Assembly: GCA_045659025.1 (NCBI GenBank)
Contig: JAZOWA010000026.1
Location: forward strand, 1-48,367
Direction of reading: 5' to 3'
DNA length: 48,367 nucleotides
Source of the DNA: SIG455 sp045659025
Lineage (GTDB): Bacteria > Bacillota > Clostridia > UMGS1810
This document shows positions 7,871 to 17,661 of the stretch, piece by piece (position 1 is the stretch's first letter; each line of letters starts with the position of its first letter). The position numbers and the translations under genes were made by a program. The notes below the pieces were generated by a model, which worked only from the letters and a program-made list of their open reading frames with translations, had not been told where the DNA came from and searched no databases.

Positions 7871-9394
7871 TTACATAAGCGGAGCAAAAAGCTGGAACAA
7901 CCTTTGCAATAATCTTATAAAATACGGAGTGCTTCTGCAATCGGAAAGGGTGACTTCGGAGGATTTTTCTATGACCTCCTCAAAATCTGCCCTGATATCT
8001 TTGATGCATCTGCAACCGAACATCCACAGACCGCACTCATACTGGAGATACAGACTGCGAAAGTCTGCATTGGCAGTGCCTACTGTGGCGATGGTGCCGT
8101 CACAAAGGAAGGTCTTGGAATGAATAAAGCCGGGTGTGTATCTATACACCCTGACACCGCCTTTGATTAGTCGTTCAAAATAAGAACAGGTGGTGATATA
8201 TACGAATTTCTTATCCCACACCCCGGGAACTACTATACGTACATCCACACCGTTTTTAGCAGCGAGGGTAAGGGCGGTGACGAAGTCATCACCTAAAATA
8301 AAATAGGGAGTGGTTATATAGATATACTTCTTTGCCTTTGATATCATATTAAGATACACCGAGGCGCTCACATGCTCATCGTCCCAGGGGGTATCGGAAT
8401 AGGGGATTGTAAACCCGTCATTTTCCGAAAGCGAATTATTGTGGGACAAATAATCTCGGTTGTCCGATTCCCTTCTGACGCTATTCCATAAACCTAAGAA
8501 CATATGGGCAAAACTCAAAGCGCCTTCACCCGTAATCATTACTGCATTGTCCTTCCAATGACCTCGGGGTGAGGTGTGGTTGATATATTCGTCACCAATA
8601 TTGATGCCGCCCGTGAAGGCGCAGATGCCGTCTATCACACAGATCTTGCGGTGGTCACGGCTATTTTGTATGGGTGACAATGTGGGGCGGAAGGGATTGA
8701 ATTCAATGCATTTGATACCCTTTGCCTCCAGTATCTTTCGGTATTTATCAGGAAGAAGGAACAGCGACCCCATGGAATCATACATGACACGGACGTCCAC
8801 GCCTTCTTTGGCTTTCGTTTCTAAAACAGAGAGTATCTCATCCCACATTTTACCGTCAGCAATTATGAAATACTCCATAAAGATATATTTTGTGGCGGAG
8901 TTCAGTCTTTCTTTCAGTTCCTCAAAGAAGGCCTCGCCCACGGGGAAGTATCTGACCCCGGAATTGTTATATACGGGAAACCCCTGACCTATCAGGTAGT
9001 TTGCCTGAAGTCGGGCATCGTCATCACACTCTGCAAGGGACGACAGCACATCGGCACTCTGGCACAGCGAAGGAGTGAGCTTTGCTCCGCTACGGAGGCG
9101 TTCCTTGAAAACTCTGCTCATAATCTGGGTACGGAGCAGGATATACAAAAGTCCGCCAAACAAGGGGAATGCCAGAATAACTATACTCCACGCCAATTTG
9201 AACGCGGGGTTATCGTCATAGCTTATGACCCTGAGCACAAGCAAGAGGGAAAACACCGTGAGCGCCCAGGATATATATTGAAAATAAACGGATAACTTCC
9301 ACACCGCGAAGGCGAAATACGCCACCTGAAGTGCAATAAGAATTATCACTATACTCCCTCTGCCAAGAAGGGCTTTAAGGAGCCTTTTTGTCAT
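7871..9394 (-). CDS. cls: Cardiolipin synthase
   Basis: A phospholipase-D-type cardiolipin synthase of 507 residues, which condenses two phosphatidylglycerols to cardiolipin and glycerol in the membrane. Three hydrophobic segments occupy about residues 12-100. Two HKD catalytic motifs are intact: DHRKICVIDGICAFTGG near residue 255 and HSKTFLCDGTIATVGTANAD near 425. I use ATG 9394 (MTKRLLKALLGRG), preceded by AGAGG, rather than the TTG three codons earlier. It begins 12 bp after the polA stop. The C-terminus RLFQLFAPLM is the usual end of the family. Confidence 0.95.
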   Translation of the reverse strand: MTKRLLKALLGRGSIVIILIALQVAYFAFAVWKLSVYFQYISWALTVFSLLLVLRVISYDDNPAFKLAWSIVILAFPLFGGLLYILLRTQIMSRVFKERLRSGAKLTPSLCQSADVLSSLAECDDDARLQANYLIGQGFPVYNNSGVRYFPVGEAFFEELKERLNSATKYIFMEYFIIADGKMWDEILSVLETKAKEGVDVRVMYDSMGSLFLLPDKYRKILEAKGIKCIEFNPFRPTLSPIQNSRDHRKICVIDGICAFTGGINIGDEYINHTSPRGHWKDNAVMITGEGALSFAHMFLGLWNSVRRESDNRDYLSHNNSLSENDGFTIPYSDTPWDDEHVSASVYLNMISKAKKYIYITTPYFILGDDFVTALTLAAKNGVDVRIVVPGVWDKKFVYITTCSYFERLIKGGVRVYRYTPGFIHSKTFLCDGTIATVGTANADFRSLYLQYECGLWMFGCRCIKDIRADFEEVIEKSSEVTLSDCRSTPYFIRLLQRLFQLFAPLM

Positions 9395-9406
9395 ATCAAT
9401 CAACCT

Positions 9407-12040
9407 CTATTTTGCTTCAAACCAACTCTTACCCACGTTGGCCTCTGCCACCATGGGCACCACCAGGTCAACCGCCTTCTCCATACATTCTGTAAGGATC
9501 TTCTTTGCTTCCTCGGCTTCGCTCTCGTGAGCTTCTATGATAAGTTCATCGTGTACCTGAAGGATGAGCCGTGATTTATCCAGTTTTTTAAGAGCATTAT
9601 ACACGCTTACCATAGCAATCTTGATTATATCGGCGGCACTGCCCTGAATGGGTGTGTTCATCGCCATTCTCTCTCCTGCACCACGGAGAACGAAGTTGGA
9701 GGAGTTAATCTCGGGGATGTATCGGCGACGATTGAACACCGTCTCCACAAAGCCCTTGCTCCTGGCATCCTCTACAGATGTGTCCATAAATTTCTTTATA
9801 TTGGGATGGCCTGTGAAATAGCTCTCTATATACTCCTTCGCCTCAGCAACGGATATGCCGAGATCACCTGATAACGAGAAACTGCCCATACCATAAACTA
9901 TACCGAAATTAACCGCCTTTGCCCTTGTGCGGAGCATGGGTGTGACCTCATCTGCACCGAAAAGGGCCTTTGCCGTGGCGGCATGGATATCCTCACCGCT
10001 TCTGAAAGCGGAAATCATCGCTTCGTCTCCCGACATTGCCGCAAGGACACGGAGCTCTATCTGGGAGTAGTCGGCATCAATGAGCACATACCCCTCTTTT
10101 GCCACGAACATCTTGCGTATCTCTCTGCCAAGTTCCATCCTGACGGGGATATTCTGCAGATTCGGCTCGGTGGAGCTGATTCTGCCCGTAACGGTGACGG
10201 TCTGCTTGAAATTGGAATGAATCCTGTTATCCTCAGGATCAATCAGGGCACTGAGGCCGTCTGCATAGGTGGATTTTAACTTGGATATCTGCCTGTATTC
10301 CAAAATCTTGCTCACTATCTCGTGCTTGGGAGCAAGTTTTTCAAGTACATCTGCATTGGTGGAGTAACCCGTCTTGGTCTTCTTACCTGATTTAAGGCCA
10401 AGCTTCTCAAAGAGTATCACACCCAACTGCTTGGGGGATGAAATATTGAATTCCTCTCCTGCAAGGGCGTAAATCTCTCCCTCAAGTTCCTCTATACGAT
10501 TGCGGAGCATTCTGCCGTATTCGGTGAGGCGGTCACGGTCAACAAGGAAACCCTCAATCTCCATGGAGGCAAGCACCTCCACCAGGGGCATCTCTATTTC
10601 ATCACACAGTTTCCTCTGATTGCGATCTTCAATCTCGCTATTCTCATACTCATACAAGAGGGGCAGAATAGCCGTCTCTCCGCAGAGGATACTGCAAAGA
10701 GTATCGGAGGGGAGGTCAGAAAGTTCCTTACGGGATTTACCCTTGCCGAGAATCTCCTCGCAATCTGCAATCTCAAGGGAGAGGAATGCATCTGCCAGGG
10801 CGGAGGGGCTGTAATCCGAGCGGGCGGAATCCAGTATATATGCACCGATACTTATATCATAATATCCGTTAACCTTCACACCATAACGGTGAAGAAGCAC
10901 CATATCCGACTTGATATCGCAGGATATCTTTAAGATGTCACCGCTTTCAAACACATCACGGATGGCCTCTGCAATATCGGCACCGCTTATACCGAATCCT
11001 GCGGTTATATATTTGCATTTATTGTCCGACAAAAACGAAAAAGCGAATATGCCGTTATCGTCGGTGTAGATTTCGTAGTAAAGTTTACCCTCTGTTTTGC
11101 TAAGTTCCGCTTTAAGGGTGTCTAATGTCGATATGATTACACCCTCGGGAAGGGCAAAGGTGGATTCGGCGGTGGAGCCTGTCTTTTTGAGGAAGGATTT
11201 AAGTTCCAGATTAGTGAAAAGTTCTGTGAGGCGGGGGGTGTTGTACTCTTTTAACCCATCTTCCTCTATCTTATATTCATCAGGAACGAATCGGTCAATG
11301 GTGGCGAGGTAATAACTCATATCCGCATCTGCTCTGCCTGAGGCGAGTTTATTCCTTGCGGCAGGTTTGATTGAGGGGGAGTCAAGATTGGCATAGAGAT
11401 TGTCTATAGTCTTGAACTCGTTCACAAGGGCAAAGGCGGTCTTCTCGCCTATACCCGATACACCGGGGATATTATCGGAGGTATCACCCATAAGAGCCTT
11501 TACGGTGATAAACTCTCTTGGAGTGACACCGTACTTATCATATACGCCCTTGGCATCATACACCTCAGTAGTGGTGGAACCCATACGGGTGGTGGTGAGA
11601 AGTATCTTGGTGTTTTCCGAAGCAAGCTGGAGGTCATCCTTATCACCTGTGAGAACAAGGCATTCTACACCCTTTTCATCACATATACGGCTCACTGTGC
11701 CGATTATATCGTCTGCCTCGTAGCCTTCCTTCTCATAAATGCGGATGTTCATCGCACTAAGAATCTCTTTGAGCACGGGCATCTGCAAGGCAAGTTCCTC
11801 GGGCATCCCTTTGCGCTGGGCTTTATATTCCTTATAATATTTATGGCGGAATGTGGGAGCACGGAGGTCAAAGGCAACGGAAATATAATCGGGATTATAC
11901 TCCTCCATATTCTTAAAAAGGATATTAAGAAAACCGTAAATACCGTTGGTGGGGAGACCCGCGCTGTTGGTAAGGTTCTTGATGGCATAAAAAGCACGAT
12001 TGATGATGCTGTTACCGTCAATTATCATATACCTTTTCAT
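9407..12040 (-). CDS. polA: DNA polymerase I
   Basis: PolA, 877 residues, for gap filling, Okazaki fragment processing and repair. The N-terminal 5'-3' exonuclease (residues 1-290) is complete: MIIDGNSIINRAFYA, EADDIIGT, LTGDKDDLQL and VKALMGDTSDNIPG. The middle 3'-5' exonuclease-like domain has LYYEIYTDDNGIFAFSF where proofreading enzymes have a DxE motif, so proofreading is probably lost, as in many Gram-positive PolA proteins. The polymerase domain has motif A DADYSQIELR, the O-helix RTRAKAVNFGIVYGMG and motif C QVHDEL. A strong AGGAGG-type site precedes the ATG. It lies between an S41 protease and cls. Confidence 0.97.
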   Translation of the reverse strand: MKRYMIIDGNSIINRAFYAIKNLTNSAGLPTNGIYGFLNILFKNMEEYNPDYISVAFDLRAPTFRHKYYKEYKAQRKGMPEELALQMPVLKEILSAMNIRIYEKEGYEADDIIGTVSRICDEKGVECLVLTGDKDDLQLASENTKILLTTTRMGSTTTEVYDAKGVYDKYGVTPREFITVKALMGDTSDNIPGVSGIGEKTAFALVNEFKTIDNLYANLDSPSIKPAARNKLASGRADADMSYYLATIDRFVPDEYKIEEDGLKEYNTPRLTELFTNLELKSFLKKTGSTAESTFALPEGVIISTLDTLKAELSKTEGKLYYEIYTDDNGIFAFSFLSDNKCKYITAGFGISGADIAEAIRDVFESGDILKISCDIKSDMVLLHRYGVKVNGYYDISIGAYILDSARSDYSPSALADAFLSLEIADCEEILGKGKSRKELSDLPSDTLCSILCGETAILPLLYEYENSEIEDRNQRKLCDEIEMPLVEVLASMEIEGFLVDRDRLTEYGRMLRNRIEELEGEIYALAGEEFNISSPKQLGVILFEKLGLKSGKKTKTGYSTNADVLEKLAPKHEIVSKILEYRQISKLKSTYADGLSALIDPEDNRIHSNFKQTVTVTGRISSTEPNLQNIPVRMELGREIRKMFVAKEGYVLIDADYSQIELRVLAAMSGDEAMISAFRSGEDIHAATAKALFGADEVTPMLRTRAKAVNFGIVYGMGSFSLSGDLGISVAEAKEYIESYFTGHPNIKKFMDTSVEDARSKGFVETVFNRRRYIPEINSSNFVLRGAGERMAMNTPIQGSAADIIKIAMVSVYNALKKLDKSRLILQVHDELIIEAHESEAEEAKKILTECMEKAVDLVVPMVAEANVGKSWFEAK

Positions 12041-12077
12041 ATCCTTCTCTCCCTCCTGCTACTACGACAGACGAAAA

Positions 12078-13592
12078 TCAGTCCGCCTTCTTTGCATCAC
12101 GGATTGCTTTGGCTTTTGCCGCCGCTTCACGTTCTGCCTTGGATTCTTTGATATACTTATCCAGATCACCCGAGGCAATCTCTATCGCCTTGGTCAGGAC
12201 ATCGTCCAATACTACTTCCTTATCCTGCAGGTAATTGTGGATGTTGAGCTGGGTAGTAATATCCAAAACGCCGTAGGGATAAAGACCAGCTATCTCCTGA
12301 TACTTACGTACCGCATAGAAGGTCTTGTCACCAAACACCTTGTCGGGCACACCCACATCAAGACCCATAGCGTTGAGACGTTCTTCAAAGGCAAGCACGT
12401 CTGTGCCCTCATCACCCAACTTAAGTACTCTGTCAAAGGAGATGGGGGTGTAGTAAATATCACTGTATTTTACCACCCTCGGTTCTGCGTTGTAGTCAGG
12501 CTCAACGCCTATATCGTTTATAGTTCTCTTATTGGGTGAAAGATATTCTGCAACGGTAAGTTTATATCCGTCACCGGTGATAAATCCGTTTACAATCTGC
12601 ATGGTGCCTTTACCATAGGACTGCTCTCCTACCACCACACCCATATCATAATCCTGCACCGCCGCAGAGAATGCCTCTGCCGCAGAAGCGGTGCTTCCAT
12701 TAATCAATACTACAAACTTCTTGCCTGCGCCGTCTTTCTCATTGACAATGCTCTCTGACCTGCCGTTCACATATTCAAGATGGAGTACGGGGCCCTTGGG
12801 AAGAGTGCAACCCGCAAAATCACGGAGTGCAATAAGGCCACCACCGGGATTGTAGCGGAGGTCGAGGATGATGCTTTTGGTATTTTCAAGAGCGCTGAGT
12901 GCTGTGGCCATAAATTCATCTGAATGTTCGTCAAAGCCGGAGAGCTGAATATATCCTATATTACCCTCAAGCTCCTGATAAAACCCCGGCTCTATGGTAA
13001 CGACATCACGGACAATATCAAAAAAGAGGGGCTGACCGTCTCTTATAATACCAATCTTCACAGAAGTACCCTTAACACCTACTATGTAGGATTTGGAAAG
13101 TTCTATCGCCATACCGCGAATATCAATATCATCGGCAGACACTATGACATCACCCTGACGGAGACCCACCTTGTCTGCAGGAGAATCTGCATATACATCG
13201 GTGATGAGGAGCCCTTCCTCAAATTCCATAATGGTAACGCCTATACCGCAAAATTCACCTGAAAGATCATTTACAAACTGATTGATCTCCTCTTTGGTGA
13301 AGTAGGTGGAATGCTTGTCCAGATTACCGTATACTCCCTCAAGGGCCTTTGCCATAAGGGAAGAATCTTCGGAAATCAGCTGACGGAGTGCGTGTTTGTA
13401 TAAAGTAAGCTCGTCAATGCCGTACTTATAGTTCTCTGCTACCGTCTTGATAGCCGCTTCCACAAGTACGCTTGCCACGTTCTGCTTATAGGTGGGTTCT
13501 CTCTCCTCTTCGGCAGATACGATGGTGGGGAAGGTCAATATTAAAGCAAAGGAAAGAATCAATGATGTGAGATTTGATATAAATTTTTTCAA
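12078..13592 (-). CDS. S41 C-terminal processing protease with PDZ and peptidoglycan-binding domains
   Basis: An exported CtpA-type serine protease of about 504 residues. It has an N-terminal signal sequence (KKFISNLTSLILSFALIL, ending near VSAEE) and a PDZ domain from about residue 105 (GIGVTIMEFEEGLLITDVYA). The S41 catalytic core has the nucleophile Ser in NGSTASAAEAF (near 306) and the Lys in EQSYGKGTMQ. A PG_binding_1 repeat is near 400-455 (LKLGDEGTDVLAFEERLNAMG), and the tail is charged and helical. Relatives cleave envelope or sporulation substrates. I favour TTG 13592, placed after AAAGGAAG; the ATG at 13610 has no ribosome binding site. It follows argS closely. Confidence 0.88.
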   Translation of the reverse strand: MKKFISNLTSLILSFALILTFPTIVSAEEEREPTYKQNVASVLVEAAIKTVAENYKYGIDELTLYKHALRQLISEDSSLMAKALEGVYGNLDKHSTYFTKEEINQFVNDLSGEFCGIGVTIMEFEEGLLITDVYADSPADKVGLRQGDVIVSADDIDIRGMAIELSKSYIVGVKGTSVKIGIIRDGQPLFFDIVRDVVTIEPGFYQELEGNIGYIQLSGFDEHSDEFMATALSALENTKSIILDLRYNPGGGLIALRDFAGCTLPKGPVLHLEYVNGRSESIVNEKDGAGKKFVVLINGSTASAAEAFSAAVQDYDMGVVVGEQSYGKGTMQIVNGFITGDGYKLTVAEYLSPNKRTINDIGVEPDYNAEPRVVKYSDIYYTPISFDRVLKLGDEGTDVLAFEERLNAMGLDVGVPDKVFGDKTFYAVRKYQEIAGLYPYGVLDITTQLNIHNYLQDKEVVLDDVLTKAIEIASGDLDKYIKESKAEREAAAKAKAIRDAKKAD

Positions 13593-13619
13593 GGTGAATC
13601 TTCCTTTCATATTACATTT

Positions 13620-15284
13620 TTACATTTTCTCGGGTGCAGTTACGCCCAGGATACCAAACACATTGCGGATAACCGTACGTGCCGCAAGCACAAGGGCAAG
13701 ACGCGCCTGAGTAAGATCAGCATCCCCGCTGTTTACCTTGCAGGAATTATAGAAGGAATGGAAAAGTGCCGCAAGGTCAAGCACGTATCTGGTGAGTCGG
13801 CTGGGTTCCAAGGTGTCTGCCACCTGATTGATCTCGTCGGGAAGAGAGATGATCTTCTCTATAAGGGTCTTCTCCTCCTCGGTGGTGAGCAGAGAGAAAT
13901 CAGGCTTCTCGCCCAGGGTGATGCCCTCTGCCTCGAGAGTCCTTATAATACTTGAGATTCTCGCATGGGCATACTGCACATAGAATACAGGGTTGTCACT
14001 ATTCTGAGCAATAGCAAGATCCAAATCAAAGTCAAGATGACTGCCTGCCTGACGGAGATTGAAGAAGAATCTTGCTGCATCACAACCGATTTCATCAATG
14101 AGGTCGTTCATGGTAATCATCTTACCTGTACGCTTACTCATTCTTGCCACCTCGCCATTACGCATAAGACGTACCAACTGCATAATAACAATCTCCAGCT
14201 TGGATGAATCAATACCAATCGCATCCATAGCACCCTTCATACGGGCAACGTGACCGTGGTGGTCTGCTCCCCATACGTTGATTACTTTATCAAAGCCTCT
14301 TGTGGCAAATTTGTTCTTGTGGTATGCGATATCCACCGCAAAATATGTGGGGATGCCGTTGGCACGGATAAGAACCTCGTCCTTTTCACTGCCAAACTCT
14401 GTGGTCTTAATCCAGAGAGCGCCGTCCTTCTCATAGGTAATACCGCTCTTTTTAAGATCCTCTATAGTCTGCGCCACTTCGCCGTTGGCGTGGATGGTGC
14501 TCTCTCTGAACCATACATCATAGAATATTCTGTACTTGGCAAGGCCTTCCTCAAGGCCTTTGATATTAAGCTCCAATGCATAGGCAACGAGGGCCTCTTT
14601 CCTCTCATCAGATGAGCATTCCAGATACTTATCACCGTGGATTTCAATAAAGTTTCTGGCATGGACACGGATGTCCTCACCCTGATACCAATCCTCTGAA
14701 AACTCTACCGCATCCTCGCCTTTGAGCTCCTGAATGTATCTCGCTTCAAGAGAGTTGGCAAATTTCTCTATCTGTGCACCTGCGTCATTAACATAAAACT
14801 CCTTGGTAACATCAAAACCCGCCCAGGCAAGGGAGTTTGCAAGGGTGTCACCCAAGGCACCACCACGGGCATTACCCATGTGCATAGGGCCTGTGGGATT
14901 GGCAGATACGAACTCTACCATAACCTTTTTGCCGTTGCCGATTTTTGTCCTACCAAAATTCTCGCCCTCGGCAAGAACTGCACCGAGACCGTCGTATCTC
15001 CAGTTATCATTAAGATAGAAGTTAATAAAACCCGGTCCTGCAATCTCAACACGGTCAATATATGTGCCTTCGGTCACCATGGCATCACAGATGGCTGTGG
15101 CAATCTCTCTGGGGGGACGCTTTGCTATCTTGGTGAGCTTCATAGCAGTATTTACAGAGAAGTCTCCGTTGGCCTTATTGGCAGGAACCTCAATCTCTAC
15201 TGTGTCTGTCTCAAAGCCCGCTTTGGTCACCGCGTCTCTGACTGCTTTCTCAATCTGAATTTTGATATTCTCGATAATATTCAT
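13620..15284 (-). CDS. argS: Arginyl-tRNA synthetase
   Basis: Class I synthetase of 554 residues charging tRNA-Arg. It shows the ArgRS N-terminal additional domain, the HIGH-type motif NPTGPMHMGNARGG near residue 120, the ADHHGHVARMKGA block, a KMSK-type loop in ARMSKRTGKMI, and the C-terminal DALR anticodon-binding domain ending EKM. GAGGTG lies 6 nt before the ATG. It starts 11 bp after the DUF1934 gene; the same pairing (ywiB-argS) is known in Bacillus. No T-box is visible in the short gap. Confidence 0.97.
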   Translation of the reverse strand: MNIIENIKIQIEKAVRDAVTKAGFETDTVEIEVPANKANGDFSVNTAMKLTKIAKRPPREIATAICDAMVTEGTYIDRVEIAGPGFINFYLNDNWRYDGLGAVLAEGENFGRTKIGNGKKVMVEFVSANPTGPMHMGNARGGALGDTLANSLAWAGFDVTKEFYVNDAGAQIEKFANSLEARYIQELKGEDAVEFSEDWYQGEDIRVHARNFIEIHGDKYLECSSDERKEALVAYALELNIKGLEEGLAKYRIFYDVWFRESTIHANGEVAQTIEDLKKSGITYEKDGALWIKTTEFGSEKDEVLIRANGIPTYFAVDIAYHKNKFATRGFDKVINVWGADHHGHVARMKGAMDAIGIDSSKLEIVIMQLVRLMRNGEVARMSKRTGKMITMNDLIDEIGCDAARFFFNLRQAGSHLDFDLDLAIAQNSDNPVFYVQYAHARISSIIRTLEAEGITLGEKPDFSLLTTEEEKTLIEKIISLPDEINQVADTLEPSRLTRYVLDLAALFHSFYNSCKVNSGDADLTQARLALVLAARTVIRNVFGILGVTAPEKM

Positions 15285-15295
15285 TGTGTGTCACC

Positions 15296-15727
15296 TCATA
15301 TTTTTCTTATGTTAACGTCAAATGTGTTTGTGCCTGTAAAAACATTATTAAGACTTATCCCGTAGGTCACAGAGACTTTGCCGCCGTCTTCAGATACATC
15401 GTTATCTATACTGTCGGTAGATATGCCCATTACAATCGTGCCGAAGGGGGTGTCATAATAGCTTGTAGTCTGTCTGCCCTTGATAAACAGCAGTGTGGTC
15501 TCCACCTTGCCCTTACGGGAGAGGGAGACGTATTCATCACATATCTCAAGGGTTGTCCTGGTGCCTTCCATACCCGTGGCTTCCGTCTCGTCGTATTCCA
15601 CGAAGTATTTGCCGTCAGAAAAAGTGAACTCGCCCTCTGACATCATCTTGACATCCGTGGCATCGGTAAGGCCGTCACTATATGTCTGCATTCCCTTGAT
15701 AGAAATTACACAGTTACCTTTTTTCAA
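15296..15727 (-). CDS. DUF1934 (YwiB-like) protein
   Basis: A 143-residue protein of the DUF1934 family, predicted to fold as a small lipocalin-like beta barrel. The sequence alternates short beta strands (CVISIKGMQ, EGEFTFSDGKYFVEYDET, RTTLEICDEYVSLSRKG) and has no signal peptide. The function of the family is unknown. Its place directly upstream of argS is conserved in other Firmicutes. The start is a TTG 6 nt after GGAGGA. Confidence 0.85.
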   Translation of the reverse strand: MKKGNCVISIKGMQTYSDGLTDATDVKMMSEGEFTFSDGKYFVEYDETEATGMEGTRTTLEICDEYVSLSRKGKVETTLLFIKGRQTTSYYDTPFGTIVMGISTDSIDNDVSEDGGKVSVTYGISLNNVFTGTNTFDVNIRKI

Positions 15728-15740
15728 AACAGTTCCTCCG

Positions 15741-16547
15741 TCAGTATTTCTCTATATCTATTCTCTCAACCACTCCGCTTATATCTTCACCAAGAAAGAG
15801 ACCTGCGATTCTGCCGAAATCCGCAGTGGAGTCGCTGACATAGTATTTGTTTGAAGTTTTATTTGTGTCGGACAATAAACCGTTGTCCCCGAGATATTTC
15901 TTGAGATAACGGGCAACCTCTGCACCGGGGTCAATCAAAGTGACTCCCTCGCCCATTACAGAGGAGATAACCTCCTTCATAATAGGATAGTGGGTGCAAC
16001 CGAGGATAAGGGTATCCACTCCGCCATCTATAATGCTTTTAAGGTATTCTTTGCATATAATACGGGCAACCTCGTGATCTGCATAGCCGTTTTCCACCAG
16101 ATGAACAAACATAGGGCAGGCCACAGAAAACACCTGTATATCTTTATTGGCGCTTTTTATAAGTTCACCATACTTGCCGTTACGGATAGTACCGCTGGTG
16201 CCGATTACGCCGATTCTGCCGTTTCCGGTAGCAGACAGGGCGGCGGACACCGCCGATTCCACAACGCCGATTACGGGGACATTATATTCATCCTTCAAGG
16301 CAGGTATTGCAATAGTACTTGCCGTGCCGCAGGCCGCCACCACCACCTTGACGGGATGGGTGAGCAGGAAGGAGATGTCTCCACGAACGTATTTAATTAT
16401 TGTCTCCTCAGACCTTGAGCCATAGGGCACTCTGCCCGTATCGCCAAAGTATATCACCTGTTCATCAGGAAGCACCTTGGAAAGCTCTCTCACGCAGGTG
16501 AGACCGCCAAGGCCTGAGTCAAAAACGCCAATACATCTGTTATCCAT
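15741..16547 (-). CDS. murI: Glutamate racemase
   Basis: MurI (268 aa) converts L- to D-glutamate for peptidoglycan. The N-terminus IGVFDSGLGGLT is the family signature. The two catalytic cysteines are in VAACGTAS (C73) and ILGCTHYPI (C184), and DTGRVPYGSRS binds substrate. AAAGGA precedes the ATG. It lies 21 bp after ddl. In the same run murT-gatD later amidate the D-Glu made here. Confidence 0.96.
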   Translation of the reverse strand: MDNRCIGVFDSGLGGLTCVRELSKVLPDEQVIYFGDTGRVPYGSRSEETIIKYVRGDISFLLTHPVKVVVAACGTASTIAIPALKDEYNVPVIGVVESAVSAALSATGNGRIGVIGTSGTIRNGKYGELIKSANKDIQVFSVACPMFVHLVENGYADHEVARIICKEYLKSIIDGGVDTLILGCTHYPIMKEVISSVMGEGVTLIDPGAEVARYLKKYLGDNGLLSDTNKTSNKYYVSDSTADFGRIAGLFLGEDISGVVERIDIEKY

Positions 16548-16568
16548 ACAAACAGTCCTTTATATCAA

Positions 16569-17615
16569 TTACTTTTCTGCAAGTTCAATTACTCTGGTAA
16601 GGAGTTCCTTGAACTCTATACCCTCGTGGGCAAAGAGTTTGGGATACATACTGATACTTGTAAATCCGGGGAGGGTGTTAATCTCATTGATTCTTACTTC
16701 CTCTCCGTCAACGAAAAAGTCTACTCTGGAAAGTCCTCTGCCAGAAAGTGCCTCAAATGCCTTCACCGCAAGAGTGCGCACTTTCTCGATGGCATCCTCG
16801 CTGATAAGGGCGGGAATATGAAGCTTGGTCTGGGACGTGGAGGAGTACTTGGAATCAAAGGTGTAGAAATCCTCATCTGCCACAATCTCGCCTACGGTAG
16901 ATGCCTTGACATCACCGCTATTGCCGAGGACTGCGCACTCCACCTCGTGACCTTTCAGAAATTCCTCTACGATTATCTTACTGTCAAACTTAAACGCATT
17001 ATCCATAGCAGATACTAATCCATCTCTGTCATATGCCTTGCCGATACCGAAGGATGAGCCGGCATTAGCAGGCTTTACAAATACGGGGTATGTAAACTTA
17101 CCCTCTATCTCTGCAATTTTTGCATCCCTGCCGTCATAATCATGGACTGTCACCCAGTCTGCCTGGTTGATGCCTGCGCTGGCAAATACTATCTTGGCAT
17201 ATTCCTTATCCATACCCATTGCAGATGCCAAAAGGCCTACACCCACATACTTTACTCCCGCCATATCAAAAAGGCCCTGGAGTCTGCCGTCCTCACCGTT
17301 GGTGCCGTGGAGTACGGGGAAGTAAACGTCGATTTTGATCTTCTCTATCTTCTCGCCATCCATAACGAGAAGGCAGGGATCTGACGGATTATGGTCTATG
17401 CACACCCTTTTGGATGCGATATCACGCCAGGTATCATTCTCAATATTTTCAATGCTGCCGTCATAAAGATACCACACGCCCTCGGGAGTGATACCTACGG
17501 TTATGATGTTAAATTTATCTCTGTCAATAGCTTTGAGTACAGAAGCACTGCTCCTGAGAGAAATAGGATATTCTGCAGATTTACCGCCGAAGATGACACA
17601 CACGTTCTTTTTCAT
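16569..17615 (-). CDS. ddl: D-alanine--D-alanine ligase
   Basis: An ATP-grasp ligase of 348 residues making the D-Ala-D-Ala end of the pentapeptide. Seen: FGGKSAEYPISLRSSAS at the N-terminus, FPVLHGTNGEDGRLQG, KPANAGSSFGIGK, and INEINTLPGFTSISMYPKLF at the C-terminal active site. The EY pair (residues 15-16), where classical Ddl has EH, and the NIENDTW segment recall VanC/VanG-type ligases. The SMYP motif and the Tyr in DSKY fit D-Ala rather than D-Ser or D-lactate. The start is ATG 17615; an in-frame extension of 42 codons upstream covers the promoter and is not likely to be translated. Confidence 0.92.
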   Translation of the reverse strand: MKKNVCVIFGGKSAEYPISLRSSASVLKAIDRDKFNIITVGITPEGVWYLYDGSIENIENDTWRDIASKRVCIDHNPSDPCLLVMDGEKIEKIKIDVYFPVLHGTNGEDGRLQGLFDMAGVKYVGVGLLASAMGMDKEYAKIVFASAGINQADWVTVHDYDGRDAKIAEIEGKFTYPVFVKPANAGSSFGIGKAYDRDGLVSAMDNAFKFDSKIIVEEFLKGHEVECAVLGNSGDVKASTVGEIVADEDFYTFDSKYSSTSQTKLHIPALISEDAIEKVRTLAVKAFEALSGRGLSRVDFFVDGEEVRINEINTLPGFTSISMYPKLFAHEGIEFKELLTRVIELAEK

Positions 17616-17661
17616 TTTCCACTCTCCCAAAAAATACTTTCCCTTATAATATATCATTCTA

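Noticed and set aside
16569..17615. Vancomycin-resistance ligase
   Set aside because: The C-terminal SMYP motif and loop Tyr fit D-Ala-D-Ala, and no vanT, vanXY or vanRS genes accompany it.
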